NCBI GenBank assembly: GCA_037954235.1 | Contig: JBBMOA010000018.1 | Location: forward strand, 3,618,501-3,682,500 | DNA: 64,000 nt | Source: Aulostomus chinensis | Taxonomy: Eukaryota; Chordata; Actinopteri; Syngnathiformes; Aulostomidae | Reading direction: 5' to 3' | In this document: positions 1-12,000 of the stretch, piece after piece | Layout of the letters: every line of letters starts with the position of its first letter | How positions within the stretch are numbered: the stretch's first letter is position 1 | The notes under the pieces: model-generated | The model's database searches: none | What the model was told of the DNA's origin: nothing | Seen by the model: only the letters and a program-made list of their open reading frames with translations | Position numbers and translations under genes: made by a program

Positions 1-151
1 GAGCCGAGCCTGATGGCTGTTTGTAACTCCTGCTCCTGACATCTACTGTGCACTTCTTGGAACTGTCAATCAGCCGCAGCTGCAAAGACTTAAGGGGGCG
101 CACAATAGATGTCAGGGACAAGGAGTTACAAGAAACCATCAGGCTCTGCTT
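1..151 (+). other. Long imperfect inverted repeat (hairpin)
   Basis: Two arms pair across a roughly 48-base loop (52-99). Positions 6-16 pair with 136-146 (11 bp), 21-31 with 121-131 (11 bp), 35-45 with 106-116 (11 bp), and 47-51 with 100-104 (5 bp). Small internal loops and a one-base bulge separate the blocks. It could be a palindromic MITE, an inverted duplication or a miRNA-type precursor. The outer end may continue left of the window. No coding potential is seen. Confidence 0.8.
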
Positions 152-3100
152 CCTGTCTGGAGGAGTAAAATGGGGGCTGAAAAATGTGAGAACATTTAAA
201 AGAAAAAGTTTGTAAATTGAGGGCTAAAAAGTCCAGGAGAGTGAGGACAAGAGCGTCTCACGGACGAAGCTCGTTATTCTGTTGGGCCTCATAAAAACGG
301 GGAACAGCGACGCTCCACCTGCTGGGAATCAAACACCGCTCCCACTCAACCTCCATACATGGAATATTCCTGATGAATAATGATGTCATCAGCAATCCTC
401 ATTCCCTGCGCCCGTAATACAGCGGCTGGTGGGTGGCGTCCGTCAGGTACACGAACCCAACATTCTACAAGGGTGTGTGGATCGCTAGCTACTCTACACA
501 CCAGACGACGTTCAACGAGTCAAGAACAACTACAGACAAGAGGCCCCAGGTCTGCATTAAGGATAATTACGCACCCCCCAGTGACTTCAGCTGAACGACG
601 TGAAGGTCAATTATCTGTAAATAACAGGTGTTCCTGGAAACAGGACAAATAATTAATATTACAGAGATGATTAATGATGCAGATATGTATGATCCCTCCT
701 GCGGGCTCATAGGTGGAGCTTCATTAATAAGGGCCGAGTCAGTTAGCGCTATTAGCTTCCGGCGCTGTTGTCACTCTCTCCCACCCAGTAATTGTCTGCT
801 TGATGAGGCGTTTGAGTCGGAGCAGGGGAGGCGACGGATGATTCCCGGATGGAATGACACCAAATCCTTTTCACAACCTTGTCAGATTCTCTCCTGTGCA
901 TAAGTGAAAAAAAAAACCTGAAGCTTTTAACAGAAGTTGTACAGCCGAAGTGATAAGAACCACCGGGGATCTCACCTCCTCTACTTCTGACTCAGTGGGG
1001 AGTGTCCTTCAATTGCTCCTATTACCTCTGCAGGGAACCACACTAACAGAGAGCAACAGGAACTCTTAAGCCAGCTTTGGCCTTAACAGCGCATACAAAT
1101 AAGCGTTAACTCCTCCCTCCCTCTATTTTTGACAGCTGAAGGCAGATACGACGGTGAATAGAACTCTTCACATCTTGCACTGTTCTAAATATTGAAGTAA
1201 TTCATACCAGCCTCCCATATCCCAATGCGTTTTTTTTTCCCAAGACATAATTTGCACATTTCTCATGCTCCCATTCATCCTTGAGAGAAAAACTGAAGTA
1301 TCGAAGGAGAGACGCGCGCTGCATGTTAATAACCACACAGATGTAGGAAGTCACTTTCCATTTTGTATGCGGCTGACAATTCTGATTGTTTCCGAGTGTT
1401 CTAACCGTCAAGCCGCCACATGAACGTGTGTTCTCCATTAAATCTTGTCCGGTCAATCAATCAGTGCAGCAATGATCTCCTCCCTCTGACAGGAAGTAGA
1501 CTGCGTTGTCAAGAAGAGCACAAGAAACCAGCCCGGGTGTAGTTCAGCATCACAAACACAGGAAGACCAGCCAGACCAGATTTACCTCACCACTGTGTGG
1601 TTCAACTTGAGGATATTTCAGCGGCGCCGATGGTCAGCGTCTCATTAGAGAGTGCGACAGCTGCGGCCAGATGGATGGACAGAGCGAGCTTGCAGTTAAT
1701 AGCGAGAGAAGGACAGTATCGTGGTAAATAATGAGCTCGGGGAGCTTCTCCCATCCCTGGTCCTTCCTGTGTTTAGAGAGGTCACTCACCCGCCGGGCTG
1801 CAGGCTAATTGACTTTTAATGAGTGTCTGATCAAACACACATGCAGCCACGCCGATGGACACGTAAACACTGCGGTCTGTAGGCTGGGAGGGTAATGAGA
1901 GGGGATTAAAAACGTCCTTCAACATCAACGTGCCGACAGACAGCAACTCTACCTGCGTCTGAGGGAGGCTGCCTTCTGAAAGGAGGCGCCCCGGTCTGGT
2001 CTCCACCAACGCGTCAGAAAGTGTTAGAAAAGGTTGATGGAAACGGAGAAATTACAAAAAAACAAAACAAAACAAAATTTAAAAAAACCTCACTCAATCT
2101 GGAAAAAATTGTATTCACGCCGACAGGAGGTTTCAACCATTTTACAAAGAAGAAATTCTTTGCTGCTGTGTTCTTACTGGATATTCCTAAACTTCGTCTT
2201 TGAACAAAAACAACGTCGTGGATACACACCAGCACCGCAAAACAACCACAACTCGCCGAGATCAAATCAAGAATGCAGCCTAAACCTTCACCTCACCGGA
2301 GGACGGAGACATGCTAGATTCACATTTTCTGTTTTGTGATATTTCCAGGATTTGATTGGAAGTCGCTAGGCAATTAATCGGTAACACAACAAGAGAGAAA
2401 TAATGAAAGCCTTTACAGGCTCAATCCTGGTTGGAGGTGACGCAAGTTCTGTAGTGTTGGAAAGTTTGCTTTTTGTCACGTTGCCTTGAAGTGTGAATGG
2501 ATTCACAACATTGTTGGCATCTTTTATTTTCATCAGTTCCTGAGTGAATGGAGTGAAAGTGAATCCTGAATTGGAGGACAACAGCGAGCGCTGACGCCGC
2601 TGAGTCTCACTCAGGTGTTTCAATGCTCCTCGCTGAAGAAAACCTTTGAAAGTTGACCTGTGAAACCGCTTTAGAATCCCCAAAAGGTTGCTGAGGTTGA
2701 GCTACGCACATCATCCGTCAAAACTCTGAATGATTGTTTTTACTGCTATTATCCCGTCGTGTCTGCTGTGGCACAAGAATCATGTAGGTCTCAGCTTGGC
2801 CCCGCCCCCTTCAGATGACAACGGGAGGCTGATTCACTCTCGGGCGCGGACGATGACGAGTCTTTCATCACCTTGTCACCGGTGACGTAAATACAGCTCC
2901 TCTTTCCCCACAAGCAGCATGTTGTCTCATCTGAAGATTCCGACACCAAACTGCCACTTCAGTCAGGACCACGACAGTCTAAAAGAAAACTTTTTCTATA
3001 TGCAGTGAGTTTGACCGGATGGCTGCGTTCAGGGACCTCTCTGTCCTTCAGTATGCACGCAGAGCCAAAGGCCTGGAGAACAGCAGCAGCGAGGACCCCC

Positions 3101-3957
3101 TCTGGGGTCCACGACACAATTGGCACCAATGACAACAGAAGAGATGCTGAGCGAGTCAGACACAGCATGTGAAGCGGGAGCAGGGCCAGGGGTGGGCTGC
3201 AAGGGGGCATGCCGAAGAGGCAGGAAGGGGCCGAAGCGCGTAAAATCAAGCACCTTGAATGACATTTGCCAACGGAGAAACAGCGGAGCGAGCTGGATCA
3301 GCTGATCATCAGCTGATAGGGGTTTGCGAGCTGAGCTTGACTTTGTGGCCTGATTAAACTAACAGCACGCTCCACTTTTACGACGAGCAAATCAGGAGAA
3401 AATTAACTGCCTCTCTCTGAAACCTGGCAGCGCACCTCTCCTCTGTGCTGAGCCGTCAGTGTGGTTTCACTGCAGGCCTGCCAGACTCGATTCCCAACCA
3501 GATCAACAGAAATATAAAGGGACTTATATGTGAAAGCATGAATTAAAAGTTAAAAGTTGCTTTGATTTGTCTGCACGACGTTCACAACTCTTCCCAAGGT
3601 GGATTGATGAGGCAGAGGCAACCAGGGCCGCTCATTTATCCAGACGCCAAAGCTTTTGTGGCGGTGCATTATTGTTAGTTTCACATTTATCTCATTTCAA
3701 ACCAAATGAATGGAGTTCAGAACAAGAGAGTCGACAAAATAAGAGAAATATTGCAGCTCCTTTGACAAAGAAAGACCTCTGTAAACGGAAGAATAACAGC
3801 GTCGGTGAGTGTGTTGGCTGGTTCCTGCTGCAGTCCCTGAAGGATCCGGCTGATGTTCTGATGGAGAACAGAACACAAACCTCAAATAGAACAAGAATTT
3901 TCTTCCACCAGTTGCAGTATGAATGCAAAGCTGTGATAAGCTCGAGTAAACTGTAGG

Positions 3958-3993
3958 GTGTGTGTGTGTGTGTGTGTGTGTGTAGGGGGGGGG
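3958..3993. repeat. (GT)n microsatellite followed by G9
   Basis: A perfect GT run of about 26 bases passes through TA into nine G. Confidence 0.95.
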
Positions 3994-4165
3994 TGCAATG
4001 CTGCTCTTCCCTTGTGGGACAGTTGCATTGTGGGTAAGGAATATGTTTTGGTGCGAGAAGACCACACGTGAGCAGTAAGAACAGAGAGAGGCAAAGAGAG
4101 GACATTGATAGAGATGTTTTGGTTTAAATCTCCAGGGCTGTTAAAGACTTTAGTGATGTCTCTCA

Positions 4166-4173
<8 letters not shown>

Positions 4174-4247
<74 letters not shown>
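4174..4247. repeat. (CA)n microsatellite
   Basis: An uninterrupted CA run of about 37 units, preceded by a short CT-rich tract at 4160-4173. Confidence 0.97.
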
Positions 4248-4249
<2 letters not shown>

Positions 4250-6034
4250 ATTAAAGAGATAAAAATATTTAAATTGTTGTCCTTTGCTCTCCATAATTTT
4301 TTAAAAAGAGCTGAAAATTTCAGAAAAATATATAAAAACGGCAGAACTTTGTGACCTAGGAAGAAAAAAAGGAAGGAGTTAAAAACTGTCCAAAAAAAAG
4401 TGTGGAAGAAGAAAGAGAAAGGTCAGTACCTGAAATATACAGTATATATAGGAACATATAACCTGGATTATTTTCTCTCTATTTCTCTGCCGCGTCTCAG
4501 TTTCTCCTTCTTCTCCGTCCGTCCTCTGTCTTTCGTCATTCTTTCACTCGCCTGTCCTCTCGCTCCTACCTGAGGCGGTGCGAGCAGCGGTGGGCTTGTG
4601 TAATGATGTTTAATGCGAGCACTGTCACGGGCGCTGTCACGCGCTCACCTCCACGCTGAGCTCGAGACTCCGTCACAGCCAACGAAGCCCAAGTGAAGCT
4701 TCAGTCGCACAAAGACCGATGATGGGAGAGGTTGAAAGGAGGAGCACGGGAGACAGACATCTTTTGAAATCAGGGACAAAGCAAGTCTCGCTTTTAAAGC
4801 CACATGTCTGACAGAGCATCAATCAAAGAATGAGACGTTCAAGGAAACAAGTAAATTTCCCTGTGTCTCCTGCAGAGGTAAATGGAGGCCTGATGGTTTA
4901 CACAGAAAGACGATGCCGTCTAGCGTCTGTCACCCCCAGGAACCTGCATGGGTTTGGATAAATCGTCTGAGTCTGATACGGTCTGATTGTACTCTCATCT
5001 GAGGTGAATGTCAATAGGCATAGTGGTCTCCCTGGATGAGCAGTGCACCTTGGGTAGCGGTGTCATTGACATTTAACTCTGACAGGGATAAAAACCCCTC
5101 TGTGCAGCAATTTATGACGGAGGCCAGCCGTGATGACTTGGCCACGCTCTATTTAGCCACGGTGATAAGTAGAGAGAAATCAGGCCTGTCTCAGTCCTGA
5201 TTGGGCTCATTGTGCAGCCGGAACATCCACCACCAGGACAGCCAGGATGCATGGCAGCAATACGCAGCCCCAGATTAAGATCTGCTGCACGACAAAGTCA
5301 GCCTGACCCTCCGTGAATTAACGTGCTGTACACAGAGCGCAGCTTCAGGGAACCGTCTCTGAAAGGTCTGTGTGACCGTCTTTTCATGTGAAACACACCA
5401 GTCTGACTGAGTGACACGTGTGCACCCCCCGCTGAGTGTCTCCACGGCCGCCGTCTCTCATGAGCGTTGCCTTCATTTGTTACAGTGCAAGCAAATACTT
5501 AAAAACTCTCCCGGGAGAAATTATTTTGTTGTGGTTTGGAGTTGATTTCCTGAATAAAAATGCATCCTGCTTCCCAACTGTAGCTGGATGTGATCCCATT
5601 CACTCCTGAAATGTGCTCGCTCCTTATGAAAGGTCTTGAGATTCCGCTGCTCTGTCCAGCTCATCCTCCTCTCGTTTGCACAGGTCCAAAATAACAAACC
5701 GGCAACAAACAACTCCTGTGAATGTTTGGTTTTCAAAGCGAGGGGAGGCACCGCGTTGGACAGCTGGAATGTCGAAGACGACAGCAGAGGAGAATGTTGA
5801 TTAATGCAGCTGCTTTTGTTTCGGCCGGCTGGAGTCAGAAACCCGCCATGCGCAGAATGATCAGCATGCAGGGGGGAGGTCGGAGCTGTTGCGAGGAGGC
5901 AAGTGATTGGGACCTTCAGAACTGCCCCATGTGCTGCTGATCGAGTTCTGCACTGCAATAATCAAGTCATCACGGCGAGGCGATGGGCCGCAGCACTCAA
6001 AAAGTGCTGGAGGGTTTCTGCTTCAACTAGGTAA

Positions 6035-6110
6035 AACCAGGAACAACCCATTAGGTTTTGGAACCGATCCGGAACCAGATCCAGATCTGTTGGCATCATA
6101 TTGCCCTTGC
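6035..6110 (+). mobile_element. MITE-like repeat fragment
   Basis: This stretch has the run 'aacccattaggttttgg' followed by clustered GATCCGGA/GATCCAGATC motifs. That resembles the internal part of a dispersed fish element carrying 'CCCATTAAATTTTGGTG..GGATCCGGAT'. It is diverged, and the boundaries are approximate. Confidence 0.3.
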
Positions 6111-6492
6111 GGTACAGGAATGTAAAGAACCACAGGGAACGAGTTCTTTAGATTCCAGTTGTTGGATTCAAGAACACCACGACTAGCAGGGACACAGACA
6201 TCACTTTGAAGCAGCGGCAGCTCAATTGTGCGACATCCTCCCATACGGAGCTGAAATAACTGAACCTGAGGAATAAATGATCCAGAAATCAGTGTTAATG
6301 TTGAGGAACATTTGAGGACAAGAAGAAAGAGACTTTCAGACTTTCTCATGTGAAAGTCTGCTGAGTTCTACGGGAAGAAGCGAGTGTGTTATGGTAAATT
6401 TTCGCTCTGAGCTTTGGACCAACCGGAAGATGTGCAGACGCTACTCAGAACTGATAAGACCACTTAACGTCTACTGCCAGGATTCTTTTTTT

Positions 6493-6496
<4 letters not shown>

Positions 6497-6538
<42 letters not shown>
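6497..6538. repeat. (GT)n microsatellite
   Basis: A perfect 42-base GT run. Confidence 0.97.
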
Positions 6539-6541
<3 letters not shown>

Positions 6542-9500
6542 AAACCCTATTTCAATCAAACTAAGGCAACACCTCCGGGGCTCCTTTAGTCACTGCCAAT
6601 TCCATCACATTTTGTAGATGAGATCAGGGAAGAACCTCATCTAAGTTCGCTTCCAGTCAAAACAAGGTCATGCTTCCTCTTCTCGATGACGGGGGTCACG
6701 TTCAGAATTTGTAATGCGATCATTACGGTAAAAAGTCAGACCCGAATTATTAAAAGCATTGATTTGTTATGTCTTAAATCATGTCTCGAGGGACTCTTTA
6801 ATTAATTCAAAGGCTGAACTATGAGATTCTGTAACATGAATACAAGCGTCGCTCATCCAACTACTCGCTCACACTTTGATTTCCAAATTACTTCCAAATG
6901 TTTTACATGATCTGAATATTATCGCAAACATTTCGGAGAGCTAGCAGAGCTGTGCCAGTCCCCTGAAGTGATTGCATAATTAGCAGGGAAGCTGTTCTCT
7001 CAATCTGCACATTTTTGAGTGTGATTTTCTCTCTTTTGTATCAAACTGTCCGCCGCTATTCTCCACAAGGTGAGCGTGGGATTGAGATGGGGGATGAGAC
7101 CAACTCAGGGGAATGAAGTCAGCCATAATTTAACGGCATTTATTCCTCGTGGAGGAGAAGTGTTGAGGTGTGAGGTTGTTTTAGATGAGGAGAAAAAGCA
7201 ATCCTCCAGTGGGAGTTGTCATAATGTGCAACAAAGGCAGAGAAAACTGCTATTCCTGTCGTTTTCAGTGGAAATTCAACGTGCGACATGAAAAAGCCTC
7301 GTGCAGGTAAACGCAGGGTAAATACAGGTGCTTCCTGGTGTGAGGAAAACAGTCCGTGAGTCCCCGCCAGCTATAAAATGGCAGTCTCATATCTTTCGGA
7401 TAGCCGCCATGGCTCCCCGGTGGAATGAATCCTTTGAATGGCCCATTAAATCATTAAAACAACCTCCCATTCAGACGTCCCAAGTTATTGACTACAAACA
7501 ACAGCAAACCTCCCTCGCAGCAACCCTCAAAACCCACAACAACAACAAAAAAAGTCTCCAAACACTGAAAATTTAACATGATATTCCAAATTGCCATTAA
7601 ACATCGCTTCTGTCTTGCAGCATGTCTTCGAAACGACTGATGATATTTAGACTTCATAGACAGAATGTCCCAAGCATGAAAGCGGGACTCAATCGCGGGA
7701 TCACACGCCAGGAAAGGTAGCGCTGCTTCACACCAAGAGCCTCTGACACACTCAGACACCGGCTGAGCAGGCAGCACCGCACACGCCCATCAACTTTCCC
7801 AGGTTTGACACACACAGGAACGACAAACGACCCAAACTAAAAGTGGAAATTAACTGAAGAGCCAGCAGGAGCAAAGCTCACCCCAGGAGCAGGAAAGAAA
7901 AACCCCATCAGGGACTCCGTTTGTTGCATCTTGACAGACTCAGGTATGATCGTTGTTATTCAGTGCGTTAGTTCTTGTTTTATTTTGAAATTCACTTCCC
8001 GCTTGCGTCCGCTTGCTGTTCTTCCTGCCCTCCCGCCCTTTTAAGCATATGACCTGTGTCTTATCTGTCAATCCCTCCTCCTGGACCTCAGCCCCGCTCC
8101 AGTGTTTCTCACCCTATCAGCTCCTTCCTGCCTCCTCCTGTTCTCTCTGGTGTTGAGTTAGTAGTTTAGCGCGCTTTGCTCCTCTGTGTCCGTCTTTTTC
8201 CAAGTTGTCTGATTTGACCTCTTTGGCCTTCATGCCGTTCAGCTGCCTATTAATTCCACTGTTTTGTTACTGTTCTCAGCTGAAAGCATCGGTTCCTGTT
8301 TATTTTTATTTTCAAATAATAACTTGTACCTGAGAGAAAATCCCAACTAACAGAAAACTTGTGAATGTGGAAAGAAACATCTTAAATCGCTCAAATATGT
8401 GGTTCCCAAATGAGTTAACATGTCTGGCTTTAGTTTCTTCTGGAAAAGTCTAAAAGTACTAAAAGGTTTCTACTGTAAAGGAAGGTGGGAACAGTCAGAT
8501 GTACTTGTGTGACACAGGTGAGACATATCAGCGCAGGGCAGGCGGGAAAATCACAGGGGCAAACATTCAAGAATCAAAACAAAACAGGAACAAATGACTC
8601 CTGTGAGACAGAGGAGCAGCAGTCAGGTGTTCTACTGACACAAGACGCAGGAGCAAGAACATCATTATCACTGCATCTACACTGGACTGACCCGGGGCTC
8701 ACTCATGCATCATGCATTACTGCACGCGCCGGCTTCTATACTGCAAGCAGATGGATGGACAGTGGACTTGCTTTGTCTTCTCGCCTCACATCTGTTCAGT
8801 TTATCCCCGGCTGCATGTCAGCTCAGATTGAGTGCCAAAGCTTTGCTGTGGCAGAGGAGAGCTGGGGGTTGTATATGCTACCACACCAGAGCCTAAATAG
8901 ATGCGGTAAATCCTGCACAGTCCCAGGGAGGGTCTGGGTTTCCACTGGGGAGCGGTTACAACACCGCATGCAGGCTGCAAACAAAATGGGAAAATGTTCC
9001 GTCATGCATGATTTTTATTCTCCACCTCACTTCTCTGTGTCGAGCACAAATTCCTCCAGTGCCGCTGCTTCCCTCCTTGTGTTTACGCCACACACAAACT
9101 ACATGTCTCTGGATGTGTTTGCCTATTCCTCAATCTTACCTACCGTTCGCCCTGCCTCGCCGCCTCGCCAAGCAGTCAGGAATGGCTCTTCAAATCGTAG
9201 CTGACAGCGGCCCGTTGGCTGGAGGCGAACAGCAAATGTCTGAAGCAGGGTGAGGTTTTCTGTTCTTCTAACATAAGGCTACATGAGGCCCAAAGATAGA
9301 GAGGGAGGGCATGAAGTGTAGCCTGGGACGCTTAAAAATGTACACGTCATTGCCTATTTTTCCAAAAAAAAAACAAAAAAACAACAACTCAGAAAAAACA
9401 GAATGAAGAAATGGTCGTTCTCTAGGAGCTCACACCGATTTCGAACACTGCCATTAAAAGTTTACTTAACAACACATTAATGACTTTCTTCTTTTGTTTA

Positions 9501-10261
9501 AAAAAAGAAATAAAGAATCACAGGACTCAGAGTTTCAAGATTTAACAAAGATTGACATGTTTTTGTGTTCATGCAAATACTGCAGAGACGAATGCCAGCA
9601 GGCGCCTCACACGCAGAATGAGATCAAAACTGCAAACGGCTTCAATTAATGGATCATTTCTTTCGTGTTGAGCCGAAGCAGTGGAAGAGCCAGTTTGAGC
9701 TGACGCGCTGGGATGCAGCATCAGGCAGCTCCGGCTCTTGTGATGTCGGAGCTGTTAGCTTGATACCCCTGCTGCTCGGGGCTACTGTCAATGCTGCCAT
9801 CCGCTCATCCACACTCGGCCTTTTGCTGCGTCTTTCTGTTGTTTTTGAACCATGTGAATAACAACGTTGGTTTGGGCTGTTGGAACTCAGCCAGATTTGA
9901 ACATTTGAGCAATCAGAATCATTCGCAAACAAGGGACCAGGGGAAGTCAGCGGGGCTGAGACCACCACAGCAAGACGCGCTGAAATCTTCGTGAACTAAA
10001 GAGCTCCATCAACTGGGAAAAACACACAAACGGCTGCAAAACTAACCAAACTAAGAGGAGTATTCTGCATCAGTGAGCAAAGAGGGGACTGCAGCTTCCA
10101 TTTGTATGGAGACTCACAGTGTCAACACTATTTTGATGTCGCACCGACCTGTGATGAGCAGAATTATCCCTTCATAATTAATGCAGTATCTGGAGCAAAT
10201 GAGTGCTCAGATATTAGAAGCTAGCTGAAAATGCACAACAGAAAAAAAAGAGGATGTTTGC

Positions 10262-10277
10262 GGGGGGGGGGGGGGGG
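10262..10277. repeat. Poly-G run
   Basis: Sixteen consecutive G, followed by a GA-rich tract. Confidence 0.9.
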
Positions 10278-10778
10278 AGAGAAAAGAGGAGGGAAGGAGA
10301 AAAATACAACCCTTATCGACTGCTAGTCATCCAGTGCAATGCTAGCTGTTAGCAGCGACATTTTTTTTTAAATGGAAATGAAGGTCCAGATGAACCGGAT
10401 CAACCATAAATATGTAGAAACCTTTTATAAACAACGTATTTCGAGTCTTTGTTGTCCAAAGCAGTTTAATTTGAGCAGTGCGGTACTCTGCCAACTCTCA
10501 AATGAACAGATTGTGTATCTGAACCCAGCTCAGGAAAACTACATCATACTACTTTACTGTAACATGCATTTGAATCGGATTATTGTCTTTGCAGAGATTC
10601 TATTTAAAGTACTTTTGTCTTTACTAGCTTACATTTTCTCTGTTAGCATGTTTTCTCTGCATTCAGGTCTATAAGCCAGATGTTTCCCAGTTTAAGTCAG
10701 TGTTGCCATTAAAATTCGGTTTCAGTAAATTGTAACACATGCAGGCCAGTTGAGTTTTTTGGGGAATATTTGGGAAAC

Positions 10779-10792
10779 ATGGTATGTAATCC
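10779..10792. repeat. Target-site duplication, left copy
   Basis: Fourteen bases (ATGGTATGTAATCC) directly before the SINE, repeated exactly after its tail at 11170-11183. The right copy overlaps the last bases of the GATG tail. Confidence 0.9.
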
Positions 10793-11171
10793 GGGCTGCA
10801 CGGTGGTGCAGTGGTCCTCACTGTGGCCTCACAGCAAGAAGGTTCCGGGTTCGAGTCCTGGCTCGGGCATGGGATCTTTCTGGGTGAGTCTCCATGTTCT
10901 CACCGTGCCTGCGTGGGTTCTCTCCGGTACTCCGGCTTCCTCCCACCGTCCAAAGACATGCAATTGGGGACGCGGCTGATTGATACTCTAAATTGACCGT
11001 AGGTGTGACTGTGAGTGTGAATGGTTGTTTGTCTTTGTATGTTGGCCCTGCGATGGACTGGCGACCTGTCCAGGGTGAACCCCGCCTCTCGCCCGCTGAC
11101 GCTGGGATAGGCTCCACCCCCCCGCGACCCTTAATGTGTAGGAATAAGCGGAAGACGATGGATGGATGGAT
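10793..11171 (+). mobile_element. tRNA-derived SINE, full-length copy with target-site duplication
   Basis: The 5' end carries a Pol III type internal promoter. The A-box-like TGGTGCAGTGG is at 10803-10813, and an exact B box GGTTCGAGTCC lies about 35 bases downstream. A roughly 300-base body follows, containing CCTCCCACCGTCCAAAGACATGC, AATTGACCGTAGG and GACTGGCGACCTGTCCAGGG, and it ends in a (GATG)n tail. A 14-base duplication (ATGGTATGTAATCC) flanks it at 10779-10792 and 11170-11183, which marks a recent LINE-mediated insertion. The body is shared with the copies at 18035 and 60378. I do not commit to a family name. Confidence 0.9.
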
Positions 11172-11879
11172 GGTATGTAATCCACACGCTCTTGCGTAAT
11201 GGCCACAGTTCCTCTTCCTCGACGGGTTAATGAGCTAACTTGACGTGACAGCACCGGTGTGATTGTGTAACACCGCCAGTCTTCCCTCCATGAAGCAGTG
11301 AGACACACAGTCATGAAGAGTGCACAAGTTCAGCTTCACCTCCTCTCAACTTGATGCTCCTCTACGCCATTCATGTTTTGGTTTTCTGTTCTCTTCGCTT
11401 CACTCAAGACATCCCAGTGCTTCCATCTCAACTCAAGCGCTGGAAAACAGTCGGACGGGACACCAATACAAGTTTCTGTCATTTGATGAGAGAGTGACGC
11501 TGTCTCAGGAGTTTGGCTGGAGCGTTTGAAGACTGAGAAGAGAGGGAAAACTAACTGAAAAGGCTCTGTGGAAGCCCAGTGCGCAGGACTCCACATCCCA
11601 GGGATCTCCTCATGATCTCTAGTGATTTCAGTCGCCTGAGACTGGATGAAAACTTCCTCTTTCCCAACTGTGTTTGAGCGATCCACCTGCCTGCACAGTG
11701 GCCCCACAACAACGGGGGCTCTCGGTGTCAGAACGGTAGCCAAAGAGGCTCTACAAAACTTGTGGAGACAGCTGAGTCGACGGTGTGGCCTACAGCAGAG
11801 GTGAGGGGTTGGCAGTCTCCTAATGTACCACTAGGTGTCACGAGTTCCTAAACTGGTCCTTTAATACTTTACCCCCACC

Positions 11880-12000
11880 AGTGTGGAATACCTGAAGAAT
11901 TAATCACTGGGTTTTTATGAAATTTGGTGTGGAGATCGATAATAGAACGAGGAACATGTGATTAACTTTTGGTGGTGATCTGGATCCAGCTGTAGGGTTA
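11880..12000 (+). mobile_element. MITE-like repeat fragment
   Basis: It contains 'gggtttttatgaaatttggt' and 'attaacttttggtggtgatc', the characteristic core of a dispersed, non-coding fish repeat. It is diverged and lacks clear ends. It is followed by a short telomere-like TAGGGTTAGGGTTAACCCT at 11993-12011. Confidence 0.45.

Larger units (their letters stand above)
152..10778. other. Non-coding stretch, probably asic2 intron
   Basis: No frame here resembles a known protein. The contents I can name are CA/GT microsatellites at 3958, 4174 and 6497, a G16 run at 10262-10277, and a short MITE-like fragment near 6035. The sequence at 7990-8150 and 8500-8680 has the look of dispersed fish repeats, but I cannot assign it. 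The open frame at 8485-9204 starts with GTG and looks like chance. Confidence 0.6.

Noticed and set aside
8485..9204. 239-codon open frame on the plus strand
   Set aside because: It starts with GTG, has no recognisable domain or splice context, and is probably chance.
10801..10862. tRNA-like sequence with A and B boxes
   Set aside because: It is the head of a SINE, not a functional tRNA gene; no intact cloverleaf.
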